DNA of 64,000 nucleotides from Chromobotia macracanthus (lineage: Eukaryota; Chordata; Actinopteri; Cypriniformes; Botiidae), in the NCBI GenBank assembly GCA_036877525.1, contig JAZGTH010000139.1:315001-379000 (forward strand), in the 5' to 3' direction. This document shows, piece after piece, positions 40,740-54,800 of this stretch. Every line of letters starts with the position of its first letter. The first letter of the stretch is position 1. The translations under genes and the position numbers were made by a program. The notes under the pieces are model-generated. The model did no database searches and had not been told where the DNA came from. It worked only from the letters and a program-made list of their open reading frames with translations.

Positions 40740-42330
40740 ATACAGTCCGCTAGTCAAACACTCCAAAACGGTTCTGAAGCAGGTGAAAACCTGGCCAAAA
40801 GGAGCCATCTCTGCTCTCCAGGACAGTTTTGAACTCACTGACTGGCACATGTTCAGGGAAGTGGCAACTAATGGCGACTTTACCAACTTGGAGGAATACG
40901 GGACATCAGTGACCAGCTATATTAGCCAGTGCATTGATGACGTCACCATCTCCAAGACCATCACCACACGCTCCAACCAGAAGCCATGGATGACTGTAGA
41001 GGTGCGTGCACTACTGAAGACCCAAGACTCAAGGCGGTCCTGAGAACAGCGAGGGCCAAACTGTCCCAGGCTATCAGAGAGGTAAAGCGCATACATGCTC
41101 AGAAAATCCATAACCACTTCAAGGTCAGCAGAGACACACGTCGCATATGGCAGGGCATCCAGGCCATCACCATCTACAGGACAACATCACCTGCCTGTGA
41201 CAGTGATGCCTCTCTCCCAGATGCACTGAACAACTTCTATGCTCGGTTCGAAGCACAGAATGAAGTGACGATGAGGAAGACCTCCCCTCCTCCCAATGAC
41301 CAGGTGCTGTGTCTAACCACGACCAATGTGAAGAAGACTCTACGCAGAGTTAACCTGCAGAAGGATACTGGTCCAGACAACATTCCTGGCAGGGTGCTCT
41401 AAGGATGTGCAGACCAGCTGGCAGATGTTTTCACAGACATCTTCAACACCTCCCTGAGCAGCACCGTTGTTCCGATGTGCTTCAAGACCACCACCATCAT
41501 TCCCATGCCAAAGAAGTCACCAGTGTCTTGCCTCAACAACTACCGTCCTGTTGCACTTACACCCATCATCATGAAGTGCTTTGAGAGGTACATCTTGAGT
41601 TCAAGTTGCCTACCGCCCCAACCGCTCAACAGAAGACGCCACCACTACCACACTCCATCTGGCCCTCACTCACTTGGACAATAAGGACACATATGTTTGA
41701 TGATTGGAAAACTGAACCTGCTGGGCCTGAACACCACCCTCTGTAGCTGGATCCTGGATTTCCTGACTGGGAGACCTCAGTCAGTCCGGATCGGGAACAG
41801 CACCTCCATCACCACCACACTGAGCACTGGGGCCCCACAGGGCTGTGTGCTCAGCCCATTGGTGTTCACTCTGCTGACTCACGACTGTGTAGCAATGCAC
41901 AGCTCGAATCACATCATCAAATTCGCCGATGACACAACAGTGGTGGGTCTCATCAGCAAGAACAATGAGTCAGCATACAGAGAGGAGGTGCAGCGGCTAA
42001 CCAACTGGTGTAGAGCCAACAACCTGTCTCTGAATGTGGACAAAAGTAAAGAGATGGTTGTTGACTTCAGAAGAGCACAGAATGACCACTCTCCCCTAAA
42101 CATCGGCAGCTCCTCCGTGGAGATCGTCAAGAGCACTAAGTTTCTTGGTGTTTACCTGGCGGAGAACCTCACCTGGTCGCTCAACACCAGTTCCATAACT
42201 AAGAAAGCCCAGCAGCGCCTGTACTTTCTGAGAAGACTGAGGAAAGCACTTCTCCCAGCCCACATCCTCACCACGTTCTACAGAGGGACTATCGAGAGAA
42301 TCCTGTGCAGCTGCATCACTGTCACAATAG
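40740..42330 (+). mobile_element. L2/Rex1-type LINE, reverse-transcriptase region
   Basis: Plus-strand fragments cover much of a non-LTR reverse transcriptase: WPKGAISALQDSFELTDW, KPWMTVEVRALL, RRIWQGIQAIT, DALNNFYARFEAQN, DTGPDNIPGRVL, LNNYRPVALTPIIMKCFERY, STGAPQGCVLSPL, IIKFADDTTVVGLISKN (the catalytic FADD box) and LNVDKSKEMVVDFRR. At least three frame breaks (about 41035, 41400 and 41590-41690) disrupt it. The family is common in teleosts; exact clade not settled. Confidence 0.87.
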
Positions 42331-43089
42331 TCATAATGAACAAAAAAAATATGTCTGTCATCCAATAATAATATAATTTTATTTAATTACCTGCTGTTGT
42401 TCACGATTTACCAGCCGACGTTATCCACTTAAATGTATATAAGCTCTTTTTATAACAGTTTTTTTAACTCGGTAACAGTCAGATGCAATGTACAGTGTGC
42501 AAATCATCATTGTACAATTACGAATATGTAAAATAATGAGTAAGAATAACAAAAATTAAAAGCAAAAAACAAACAAGCATATACACACGCACATACATAT
42601 ATAAAGGCAACAATTAGGCGAAGAACCCTACTGTATTCTTCTTCTTATTATTATTATTAGGGGTTAAGCCCTGAAGGGTCGTAAAGCCCTATTGTATCCG
42701 TTCTCTTTGTAGCCCTATTCACGTTTTCTCATTAGGGGTGAAGACCTCTATTGTACCCGTCCGTTTTCTTATTACTTAGGTCCAAGCCCCGTTAGTTTTC
42801 TTATTTTTTTATTGGCCTTATTTTTATTTGGGGGAAGCAAGAAACTATATCTATCTATAAACTATATCGATCGATGAGTAATGACGTGGAATTAGAATCT
42901 TCCTGTAGAACTGGCACAAGAGCTTCTATTTCTCTACTTACTGAACTGATTGAACAGTTTATAATATATTTTTGACCTCTCTGTCCATATTTTTTCTGCT
43001 TGATCTGCTGTGTGAGGCTTTATATTAACACAGCTGGCTGAGACCTATAGGCTGATTTTAAAGTTGCACCTGAATGTTGACTATACATA
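42331..43089. other. Gene-free stretch with dispersed repeat
   Basis: 42640-42800 has repeated variants of aggggttaagccctgaaggg and agccctattgta, a short dispersed fish repeat. No gene. Confidence 0.45.
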
Positions 43090-44820
43090 CAAAAGTTAAT
43101 GGTCAAGCTCAGGCTATGGAGAAAACAAATGGCCAAAAGATGCTGCCATCCCCAGCACGTACCAATCTTTCCTCTCCTTTTCTGATATAGTCTCCACTGC
43201 CAATACCCTTTTAAAAGTAGGTAAGTGCTATTAAATAAGATCATCAACACCTCTAACGGCTGCCAACTATTCTCAACTCTTACATCTCTTCTCAGTTGCC
43301 CTCCACCTCCCCCCACTAAATTCTTTAAGTACTGTTTGCCGGTGGCAAACATCAGCAACCAGTTCTAAGCACCACACATTCCTAACTCCTCTTTACCTTC
43401 ATGCCATCTAACACTCTCTTCTTTTTACCTCTCACTGAGAGAGATATCTCCAAAAACCACATGCCCCCTTGGCCCTATCCCCTTACATCTACTGCAAGCA
43501 TCTCTCGATCACTGCAAATCTCTCAGTCACTGCTGCCTGAACACACATTCTAAACATGTCCATCACTATAGGACATGAGTTGCCTCCTCATTCAAGCAGA
43601 CTCAGGTAACCCCACTGCTCAAAAAACACTCGACTCCTCAGCAGTCAGTTTCACTCCTACTGTTAATTTCAAAAGTTCTTGAAAAGGTTGTATTTAACCA
43701 GCTCTCTTCTTATCTCACAGAACAACTTACTTAAAAGTCAACAGTCTGGAGACTGCCTTCCTGTCTGTTGTTGAAAATCTATGGCAGGTAAGAGCCAATT
43801 CCATGCTGTCTGTCCTTCTTCATTTCTCTGCTGCCTTTGACAAAAAGAACCACCAGACCTGCTGTCAACCCTCTCCAACCTGGGCAAAACTGGACCTGTA
43901 CTTAGCTGGTTCAGCCCATATCTCACAGACAGATCCTTCAAGGTATCATAAAGAGGAATCAGTGTCACATCATCTGACCACCGGGGTTCCTCTGGGATCG
44001 GTCTTTATTCTCCTCTCCTGTTCACAATATATACAGCCTCTCTGGGTTCAGTCATTCAAGCACACTTTTCAGACCATTGCTATGCAGACAACACGCAGCT
44101 TTACTAGTAATTCCAGCCCAATGACCCACTCTCTGCTTTGATCTCTGCTTACCTTTTAGATGTCTCCGCCTGCATAAAGGTATTGACATCTTCAGATCAA
44201 CCTCAGTAATACAGAACTCCTGGTAATCCTGACCCACCCATCATTAGATCACAACTTTTGTTGTGAAGTGTTTGATGACCAGCTGAAACTCATAACTCAT
44301 ATTGCAACAATCTCTCAACCATGCAGGTACGTACAACATTTGGAAAATCAGACCTTTTCTGTCTAAGCATGCAACACAGCTCCTAGTCTAAGCCCTCGTG
44401 AAATCAAGGAAGGACTACTGCAATGCCCTACTGCGTGGCCCTCCAGTCAATGCAACCAAACCCCTTGAAATGATCCAGAATGCTGCAGCAGGTCTGGTCT
44501 TCAATCAACTGAAGAATGCCCATGTTACAGCCCTCCTAATCGCACTCTAATGACTACTTGTAGCTGCCTACATCAAATTTAAATCTCTGACCCCGGACTT
44601 CAGGACAGTCACTTCACCTTCCTACCTAAATTCACTACTTCAGATATGTTCCCTTCCGCCAATATGTTCTGTAAACAGACACCTGATTATTCCTTCACAA
44701 TGAGGTACTAGATCGTTCTCCAAGACATTTATCTATTCTGCTCCTTCCTGGTGGAATGAGTTCCAAGCCTCCATCTGATCTGCCAAGACCATCACAGTTG
44801 ACTAATCTCTAATGCTAAAT
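43090..44820 (+). mobile_element. L2-like LINE, second large copy
   Basis: Fragments in all three plus frames: FSDTVSTANTLLKVGK, LTTGVPLGSVFILL (RT motif with Gln replaced by Leu), then DYCNALLRGPPVNATKPLEM, IQNAAAGLVFNQLKNAHVTA. Same family as the 27.3-28.8 kb copy. Many stops; inactive. Confidence 0.8.
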
Positions 44821-45808
44821 GCTAATTACAACAATAATTAAACACCTTTACACTCTTTAAAGATTTAGAGCATTTAAGCATTTAATCACGTCAGATATTA
44901 CAGCAGATACAAAACAGGTGTTTCGAATAATGTTTACATGAAGTGGTCAAGTCACTCAGTACAATCAGTAGAGATGATTCATCTATAGGCACTAAAACAG
45001 TTTACACACAGACTGGAGGCTGATTATCTAATGGTGTCTGACTGTCAATAACTATAAGATACATTAGCCTTAACTGTAGGATGTGTCAGTAAATGTAGTA
45101 TAGAGGGTTTGAGCAAGAAACAAAATCAGGATTTAACAATGGAATAAAAGAACAAGTCTATACAAAATAAACTTTATCTAGGGAAAGATGCAGAAATGTT
45201 TGCATTCCTGATGTTAACCAGTAAGCCAAAAAAATAAGATTCTATATCCTGTGAAGACGCTTCAGGTGTTTGGTGGCCAAATTCTGTGAGAGTTTTAGGA
45301 GATAATCATGTGATTTCAGGCTGCAGCGGGAAGCCGCAGGAGAGGTAGTCTGATGTTACGGTACAATATCACCCTACAACACTGAACATCCCAACACTGA
45401 TGTTGTTATACTGCAGTTACACTGCACTCTGTCTAAAAATTCAGCAGACAAACTAAAACAGGACAACCCCAGGACAACAAAACAGAATCTCAGGCATTTA
45501 AAAAACATAGATCCACTACCATAATTTACAGCCAGGCATTAACACAAACAGATAAATTCAGCTCACACATCTGATCTGACACAGCTGACATCTAAAAATA
45601 CATCCGAGATTGTGATGTACGGTGTATACATTACATGTTAAACAGAACTGATGAATGTGAAGAAAGATCTACCACTTTCATTACTGACACATCTGCAGTG
45701 AGCATTTCAATTAATTATCAATCAAATCAAATTTATCCATCAAATCAAACAACACGTTTCAGTGTAATATTTCAATCTGTTGAACATATGTAAAGTGTTG
45801 ATCTGGAA
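44821..45808. other. isoc1 3' flank
   Basis: No exon. The part next to 45808 must be isoc1 3' UTR (minus strand), but no clear poly(A) signal marks its end. Confidence 0.4.
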
Positions 45809-48800
45809 TCAGACCTTGGAAAGCAGGCCTGATTCTGGAGCACTGGCTTTAATGATATTCTGGATCTCTTTGAACTTTGGATGTTCTTTATCGGCTACGA
45901 GCTGCAGGAGGACAGACTCACTGGTGGTAATGATGATTCCAGTGCGAGCCAGGCGCTGAGGAAGAAAAGAGAAACAAATACTGACTGTCCACCCACAATA
46001 TTCTATTCAAGTCCTCTCATTCCTTTTTCACTTTGCAGAGGAACAAACAATACAGATCTCACAAGGTCCATACCAGTGCTATAAAAGTATTTTAATTAAT
46101 TTCTTGTAACATTTAATTTTATAGTCAACTTAAAGCTGCAATCAGTAACTAACCAGTTATTAAGCAAGTATATAACAGATTAGTATTTAAAACTGTCTTC
46201 TTACTCACCTGATTCACCGCAGTACAAGTTATGATAATTTAAATTATTAGGTCCAATTCTACACAATTGTTCTTACAATTTATTTTCTCTATGTGTTTTA
46301 TGATGATGTTATGTGATGTGAAAACCAATGGGATTTGACATTATCAATGTGCTGCCATATTTGACTTACTCAGATCAGTACTCTGATCTGTTTGTTTTCA
46401 AGGATACATGATGTATCGATCTCTTGAGCTCAAAATATAAGTCGTTTTCTTTCACAAACATAACGCTTCACTTCAGAAGACATACTGTATATTAACCCAC
46501 TAAAGTAATTTGAATTACTATATTGATGGATGCATGTGTTTCTTGGAGCTTTAAATTCTCAGGCACTATTCAATACCATTATAAAGCTGAGAAGAATATT
46601 TATAAGTGATGCACCAACATGAAAATTCTGGTCCAAAACCAATAACGAAAATTCAGGATGCACTTGGCCGAAATAATATTTTAAAATAATATTTGTGAAA
46701 TAGTTTAATGTAACTGTTTTTTAACTGTCTGTAATTTATAGGATTGCATTAATATTAACAAAACATTTTAAAACAATACTAAATATTGTCCGGTGGACAA
46801 TAATATTTGGACGATAAACAATCCAAGACGATAAACAATCCAAGTCGGGGCAGGCAGCAAACAATCAGAGAAATGATAAACAATCCAGGTAACAACAGGT
46901 AATCCAACAACAATAGAAACGCTCAGAAATGTTAGCTGGGGCAAAACAAGACTTCGCAATGAGCTAATCAAATGCTGGGGTTTATATACACAAGAGTTAA
47001 TGAGGATCAGGTGAGCAGGAAGTCAGCTCCAGGGATGTGGCCCTATGGGAAATGTAGTCCAAAGTAACCTAAAATCCAGGTGACGGTTCCATCTGGTGGG
47101 TCGAGGGAGGCGGTACGGGAGCCTCCACCATAACAGAGCCCCCCTCCTACGAGCAGCTCCTGAAGCAAGGAAGGAAGCAGCGACGACGGAGGGTGGAGCC
47201 AGGACCGAGACAGGAGAGACCAGCAGACCACTGATCGGATGACCCACGGTGAAGCAGATGGAGGAAGGAACCATGGTGGAGGAGAGACCGATGACTCCAT
47301 GGGGCCGACCGACGGTGGCGGAGCAGGCGATGACAGAGCCAGAGACATAGACGGAGAGCTGACGAGCCAGGGTGACGACGAGGATCTGGAGGGCTGAGGC
47401 GGAGCAGAGGGCTTCAGCGACCAAGGCAGAGACGGAGCTCCAGAGGGACGCGGTGGAGCCAGAGCAACAGAGGACAGAAGAGGAGCTAGAGGGAATGAGA
47501 AGTCCAACGGAGTCGGAGGGTGCAATGAGGTGCAGCCAAAGGAGTATAGTCCTGAAGCGATGGCGGGTCGACGACTGACCGGGGTGAGACCAGAGGAATG
47601 AGGGAGCAAGGTGGAGCTGGTGGACAGACGGGCGATGGTGGAGACGAGGGAGCTGGAAGACCAGGTGGAGCCGAAGGGTCATAAGGCTGAGGAGGAGTCT
47701 GGGCGCTGAAGGCTGAAGATGGAGTCGAGGGATCCTCCAGCCTCGGCGTGGGTGGAGCAGGAGACTGGCAGACCCACAATGAATCCATGACCCTGCTGAC
47801 AACCTGAGGAAGAGCAGAGGGGCAGCCAGGCTCCGGCAACATGGAAAATGGAAGACACAAAGCAGTGACAGGCGGTGGGAGAGGGAGGTTGGGTGGTATT
47901 TTTTCTAAATCAGACAGTTTGTATGAAACTACAGGAATCAGAGTCTCTGAGTGCAAGTCAAACAAATCTCCAGATAAGCAGCCAGACTCACCCTCAGCGG
48001 TGGTGCCATGGACGGGGTCCTCCAACATCCCCTCATTCTCCATGTTAGCGTCCACGGTAACAATTATTCTTTAGTTCTTTGCAACAGAATCAAACATTTT
48101 ATAATATACATTTCTAGAATTATTAGCCTATAATCATTATATGCAAAACAGTTGTCAAGTTATAAACTAAACATTTGCTAATACAAAAAGTTGCATGTGG
48201 TACACAATCATTTTAATGAAAACAACAGACAAAACACAGAGTGCTAGTAGGTCTGTTCATGTAAAGGGGATTAAAATGGGCTTCAGTGATGTCAGCACCT
48301 TCTGCATGACAGTCCACATGAGCTATTGAAAACTACAGCATTAGTTACTAACAGAGCTGCTGATCATTCACATCTGTATGTGAAGAGCGTGTTGCTCATC
48401 ATTCACATCTGTATGTGAAAAGTGTGTTAAAGCACATTTGCGCATCACACTAGTTATGTACTAGTTTTGAGCTCTTCTGTAATTTTGTATGTTTTTTTTA
48501 CTTTTTATTAGTTGTTATGACCGGCTGACATGATCATCTTTCAATATGGCTAGAGTGAATGCAAGCACTGATGGGAGAGGCGGTGGGCAGATATTTTCGT
48601 TTTGTATATTCTGCCTTTTTCTTCGGCTAAAATCTGCAGCGGAAAATTTGGTGCATCCCAACATATTGTTTAATATAACTCTGATTGTGTTTGGTTAAAG
48701 ATAGTCATATATACCAAGGATGGCATGAGGATGAGTAAATTATGAGAATTTTCATTTCTAGGTGAACTATTCCTTTAAACTGAATTAAGAACAACTGGTT

Positions 48801-51800
48801 CATCAGTTCTGTAGTTTGCTTTAAGCATACTGTAAACTCTTGATCACCAAAGAGTTTTTAAAGAACAGCAGCCTTTTTTATTTATAGATCTTTCTCTAAA
48901 GCCGGATGCACAATACATTTTTTAATAGTCCTTTACAGTTGTTGATTTAAATCATATCATATTGTGGGTTTTCAGTTGGCATTATTGTCAGACTTTAAAC
49001 GGCTGAAAAAGTCAAACCAGAAATCCTACAGATTTTGGTCTACAATCATAGAAATCTTTAAGGACTCTCAAAATTTGTCTCAGACAGCCAAATCATGGTT
49101 AAAATTGTAGTTTTAAATTCCATATGGCGTGTATCATTATTTGAATTACTTAACCTATATTAATCTTAACCTATTTTAATAAGTTTCATCTTAGTTAAAC
49201 TTTTTTAGTTTATTTTATTTGCAAATCAGTTTTAGTCAAAAGTGACTTGTGCCTTGTGACTGTGCACTCTTGAAGTCTGACATTTTATACAATTTATTTC
49301 CAAGAACTAAACCAGACTTTAAGCCCTAAAGAGGCTTTTGTTAGTTGTCGTTGTTGTTTTTCCACTCAAGTCTATGGCAGCCCATAGAAACATATGGTAA
49401 AAAGTTGGCAGGCTGAAATGTTACCATAGCAACATCTCTACCTCAAACCCTCTACCGCCACCAACAGTTCAAACTTTCACTTATGTTTATTTTTTTTGAC
49501 TCGTAAGTTCTAGCAACAAAATTCTCATCGGCTCACACACTACAAAGTCATTTTCCATTGTGAAAATCTTTCTTCATTTTGAATTTTCTGAAACCCTACT
49601 TTTTCGAACTCCTATGGTGTTTGAAATTTGGTATTTAGCATCTACAACCCTAATTCAAAAAAAGTTGGAACGCTGTGTAAAATGTAAATAAAAACAGAAT
49701 TCAATGATTTGCAAATCTCATACACCCATATTTTATTCACACTAGAACATATCAAATGTTGAAAGCAAGACATTTTACTATTTCATGCAAAATATTAGGT
49801 CATTTTGAATTTGATGGCAGCAATACCTCTCAAAAAAGTTGGAATGGGCATGTTTACCACTGTGTATCATCTCCTCTTTAACAACAGTCAGTAATCTGGG
49901 AACTGAGGAGAGCAGTTGCTGGGATTTTGGCAGGGGAATGTTGCTCCATTCTTGTCTGATGTAGGATTGTAGCTGCTCAACAGTCCTCTGTCTTTTTAGC
50001 CGTTTTTTATTTTATGAGGCAGCAAATGTTTTCAATTGGTGAAAGATCTGGACTGCAGGCAGGCCAATTCAGCACCCAGACTCTTCTACTATGAAGAAGC
50101 CATGCTGTTGTAATGGATGCAGTATGCGGTTTAGCATTGTCTTACTGAAATATGCAAGGCCATCCCTGAAAAAGACGTCGCCTGGATGGGATCATAAGTT
50201 GTTCTAAAACTTGTATATACCTCTCAGTGTTGATGGTGCCTTTCCAAATGCATAAGTTGCCCATGCCATAGGCACTAATACAACCCCATATCCTTCTTCT
50301 GCAAAGGGATCAGCATACCTCTGCAGGCTCATAGATAACTGGACCAGATACCTGGATGTTTTCTTCTAAAGTTTTTCATTTCTGTGCCTAGGCATCAGTG
50401 ATTTTCCTGGTCTTCTGCTGATCAAGGTGCATTCTGTATCTAGACCTAGCAGATGCAGCAGAGGTCTGTAACTCCTCAGAGATAAGGACATTAAGGAGCC
50501 CTCCACAGGTGTTGACAAACACCTCTCAGTCGATGGGTGACCATTGTCTCCTCATGCATATTGCAGGTCTCCACTTCTTTGTTTACGGAGAGCCCTCTCT
50601 CCACTGTAGCCTGACAATTAAAATGATGAAGCAAATCCTGAGCTGCTGTCTCATGTCCCATGAATTGCGATCCTAGGCACTTTGACTGGACATGATCTTG
50701 CCCCAATATCGGGGGACTTGCAAGTCCATTTGCTTGTTTTTGGATGTCTCATTAAGGCTTTCATCAAACATTAAAACAAACATTTCCAATAAAATGTTTG
50801 TCTTTACCGCATGCAAATGTGTGAGCAATCTCAGAGTCGGGAAACATAGTTCAGAAAATGTCCCTGACAGCCTCGTTAGTGTTATAGGACTGGTGTTTTG
50901 TTACTGTAAGCAGACACCAAAGTACCTCAGCTTTGAGTGTTGTTCAAATGTCTGATGACGCAGAAACCATGGTGCTTGAAGCTGATACAGATGGCGACGT
51001 ATGGCATGCAGCAGCGCTGGACGGTAGGGCTACTGACATGGGCACAATGGAACAGAACTGAGAAATGCCAGATGATCCCCATTTTTCTGGGTTTTTAAAC
51101 TTTCTTGCACAATATACACCGGACCTCAAATATGTTGCCACTAACTGGTCTTAACCACGTTGCAAAATTAGGATTATGTAACCAGTTTTCATTAAATTTA
51201 CACTTCCCCATGGCTAAAGCTCAAATCTTCCGCCATGTGCTAATATCCGGTCATCTTAGCGAACTCACCACAAACTTGAAATTTTTAGTTGGTTTCACCC
51301 TATTTCATTCTGCGTGACAAATTGACTTTAAAAAGCAACCAATGAAAATAATATTTTTGCAATGTCGGTTGGACTTGCATTTTTAAGACCTTTAAAACAT
51401 GAATTTAATTTTTTTAATCCTAATTAAGGCTTTATTTTTATATTATGGATGCCAAAAAACATGCCAAAAAAGATCACAGGCTGTGTCTCAACAATGCTTT
51501 GCTGTATTAACATGAAACTACACATATCGTGACCACATCCTGACTGTCTCATAACAATTTGGTGACAGGCCACCTATTGGTGAAAAAATAAGTAAATCCA
51601 TATTGCTGTAAGTGGTTTTACTTATTGTTACGGAGGAGGTCCCTGTTCCACCTTCTCCGCGCCACCAGCGGGAGCCGTCTCCAGAATATTAGCGCTATGT
51701 CAGCCTATGTTTCCCACAATGCCCCATACCTGGGTTTGATTACTTCCTGCTCACCTGAACTCATTTACTCCTCTGTATATAAACCTCAGCCTCATGCTAC

Positions 51801-54800
51801 TCAGTGCGAAGTCTTGTTTTGCCCTGGTGACGTCACTGATTTGGATTGTTATTTGGTTTTTTGATTGTTTGCTGCCTGCCCTGATTATCGGACTGCCCCA
51901 TGTTTATGATTGTTTGCTTCCTGCCCTGACCCATGATGGTCTCTCGTTTACTCTTCTGCCTGATCTACATTGTGCCCGTTTGCTGTTGCTTGTCCCTGTC
52001 TGCCTGGTTATTGAATAAAACTCTGCAAATGGATCCTCATGTGTGTGACCTGTCATTACACTTATGTTTTAAAGCCTGTTTTACTAACCCATCATCTGTA
52101 ATGTCCACAAATATTTATCTTGTACCTATAGTGGTCCCACAATTGCTGCTTGCAGCTATATTTTTAATTGTTATTTGATATTTTGTAGATTTCCTCAATC
52201 CTGATCACTACAATTTTTAATGTAAAAAACATTTTTCAACTTTCCACTTTGCTTAATCAGGAAGTAAAGAATTAGAGCATTTCATTACATTATAGTACAT
52301 TTTATTTTTATTACAAGAAGTACACACTCACACACACTAGAAGTGCTCTGATGAGTAAAGGTGCTTCATACCTCCAGTGCAAACATCCTGTCCATCATAC
52401 TTCTTGAGGATGTGGCATCAGCAACAATGTGCACTTCAAAACCTCGTCCTGTGAGATCCAGAGCCGTCTGCTGAATGCACACGTGTGTCTGCAGGAGAGA
52501 AAACACCTCATGGCTTCTAGTTTGCTGGCTCTCTTCTGTGAGTAAATATCATGATAGCTGAATCTAATTACCTGATGTGACTTAATTTTTCTTTGAGTTA
52601 CTTTCAGTTTTCTTGTCATTCCCTGACAGCAGACACTCACCTCAACTCCGAAGAGGACAATACTGCGAACTCCGGGAATCTCAGTCAGGGCAGCCTCCAC
52701 CTCAGGAAGGACCATGGAGAACTTTGTTTTGGGGAAAACAAGTTTTGCCCCAGTCAGGTCCATCTCCTGCACCGTGCTGCCAAGTCCTTTAGGGTACTGC
52801 TCTGACACTAGCACAGGGATGCCCAGAATATGAGCCCCCTGCAGCTGTAAGCACAAAAACACACACAAATATACACACTGAAAAGGAGTCAATTCAGCAT
52901 AAATGACCTCAGAAGTGTTTATTGTACACATTTATAAAGACTACACCGGTTTACAACACTAGTTACTAACCACATCACCCTAAAAGTAGCTTAAGAAAAA
53001 CATACAGTACATCAAAGCTTAAAGCCCTGTTCTATGTTCTGCCATACAGACTCCTGAGGCTGGAGAGCATCTAAATATTTATTTAACAAGTAATCTGCAT
53101 ATAAATTATTGGCATAGGCCTGGTCCATAGTTTGAATCAAAGGTTATAAATTCTAGCAGTTCCTGCCTGTTGAAGAAGACAGGGGCAGAGCCTAACTGAG
53201 AAGAATGGGATGACAGGGATGACCTAAATCTATTTGTAATGAATGATGTAACATTAGAGTCTTTCTGGTAGAACTTGCTCTAAAGCTCACATATCTGACA
53301 GGCCAACCTGCGGGAAAGAATCAACAAAATACAAGCTGATGTCACAAATGGAAAGTTTTATTCCGGCTGAGTTTCATCTGTACAAACTGTGTATTAAAGA
53401 CTTTAACAGCTCGGATGATGTGTAAATTCAAACTGATTATTAAATACTCACTTTAACAATAATGTTCTGTTTCAAATAATACATTTTGCTTTCAAACATG
53501 TAATTTTATAAACAGCAAAAGTAAATTAGTACTACCACAACATCCTACCTCTCTCTTGCTTGCTCTCTCACACATTAAGCTGCATGTGAAGGTAGCACGC
53601 CAAGGCATTTTTTCAAACTTGGACCACTGCATTAAACTGTAAATTGTTGTAAAATTGTAAAGCACTAATTTAAGCATCTGCACTATAATCTATACTGCAC
53701 AAAATCAGTATGGGTAAAATCAGTCAGTCTCTAATTCAGGCCTTCATTAACTACAAATCTATGAACATTTTCCCCCAGCCAGCGACCCCTGGATGAGCTG
53801 AACATTGTGTGTGATGCTTTCCTTCACAGTTAGACCCAGATGTTCTCCAGCAGTCATCGTGAGCAGACTGTGTTTTCAGGGCCTGTCCAGAGCCGCTGCC
53901 ACCACGAACCTGTCTCACAATTGCCAACATTGTATCCATGCTGAAAAAACTTCAAAAATTGCCAGATGATGTCATACATTATCATCATATTCAGGACATC
54001 ATTACATGTTCTTCAAGCTTCACATAAGTTTCACTTCTCTCCAGCCTTCTGTGTTACATACAGCCAAACATAAACAGTCAAATGCTTAATTGAGCTGAAC
54101 GAGAATACAGCTGTTCTCGTTCATGTTTTCTGTTTCTGTTGTTAGACAAATTAAATATATATATACTTAGAAGCTGCTGCTCTGCCAAAATCCTGATTTA
54201 TAAATCTAACATCACCATAAACATAAGCTAAAAACAGCAGCTGTACAGTGATTTCAGATATATTTACATAAAACAGTGCATAGTCTCCATCTAGGTAAGA
54301 CACTACTATCTACTGAAACAAACAAAGCTTTTCGGAAAAAATGGGGTTTTATAAGTTGCTAAATCTAGTGACAAAGATGCTAAATCAAAACCACTCCGAG
54401 ATGAATGATTACAATAATTGAAATAATATAGAGATAACCAAGAGATACAAATTAACATGTTCAAATACACAATTCAGGTTCATGTGAAAGACCAGCAGTA
54501 TTACCAGTCTCTGTCCCACACTAATGATATCACCAAAGTATTTGATAGCAGGTCTGAATCTCTCCTGCATGTCACAGCAGAAGAAAACGGTGGTGGCTGG
54601 AGAGAGGTTTCCCAGCGTTGTGATCTATAACACAGAGACGCACAAACACTGTTACTTCATCAGATACGGCACTGACTCTATGATCCAGCCACTGTCAATC
54701 AGACTTAAAGACAAATGCTGGGATGAAATATTAAATATAATCATAATACCACCAAGATGATGATTGCACATGAGACACTGAGATCAGCTGCTGTCTTAAT

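Noticed and set aside
50948..51061. 37-codon acidic ORF (MSDDAETMVLEAD) in a locally CpG-rich block
   Set aside because: Short, no splice donor or homologue recognised, and set among transposon remnants in an isoc1 intron.
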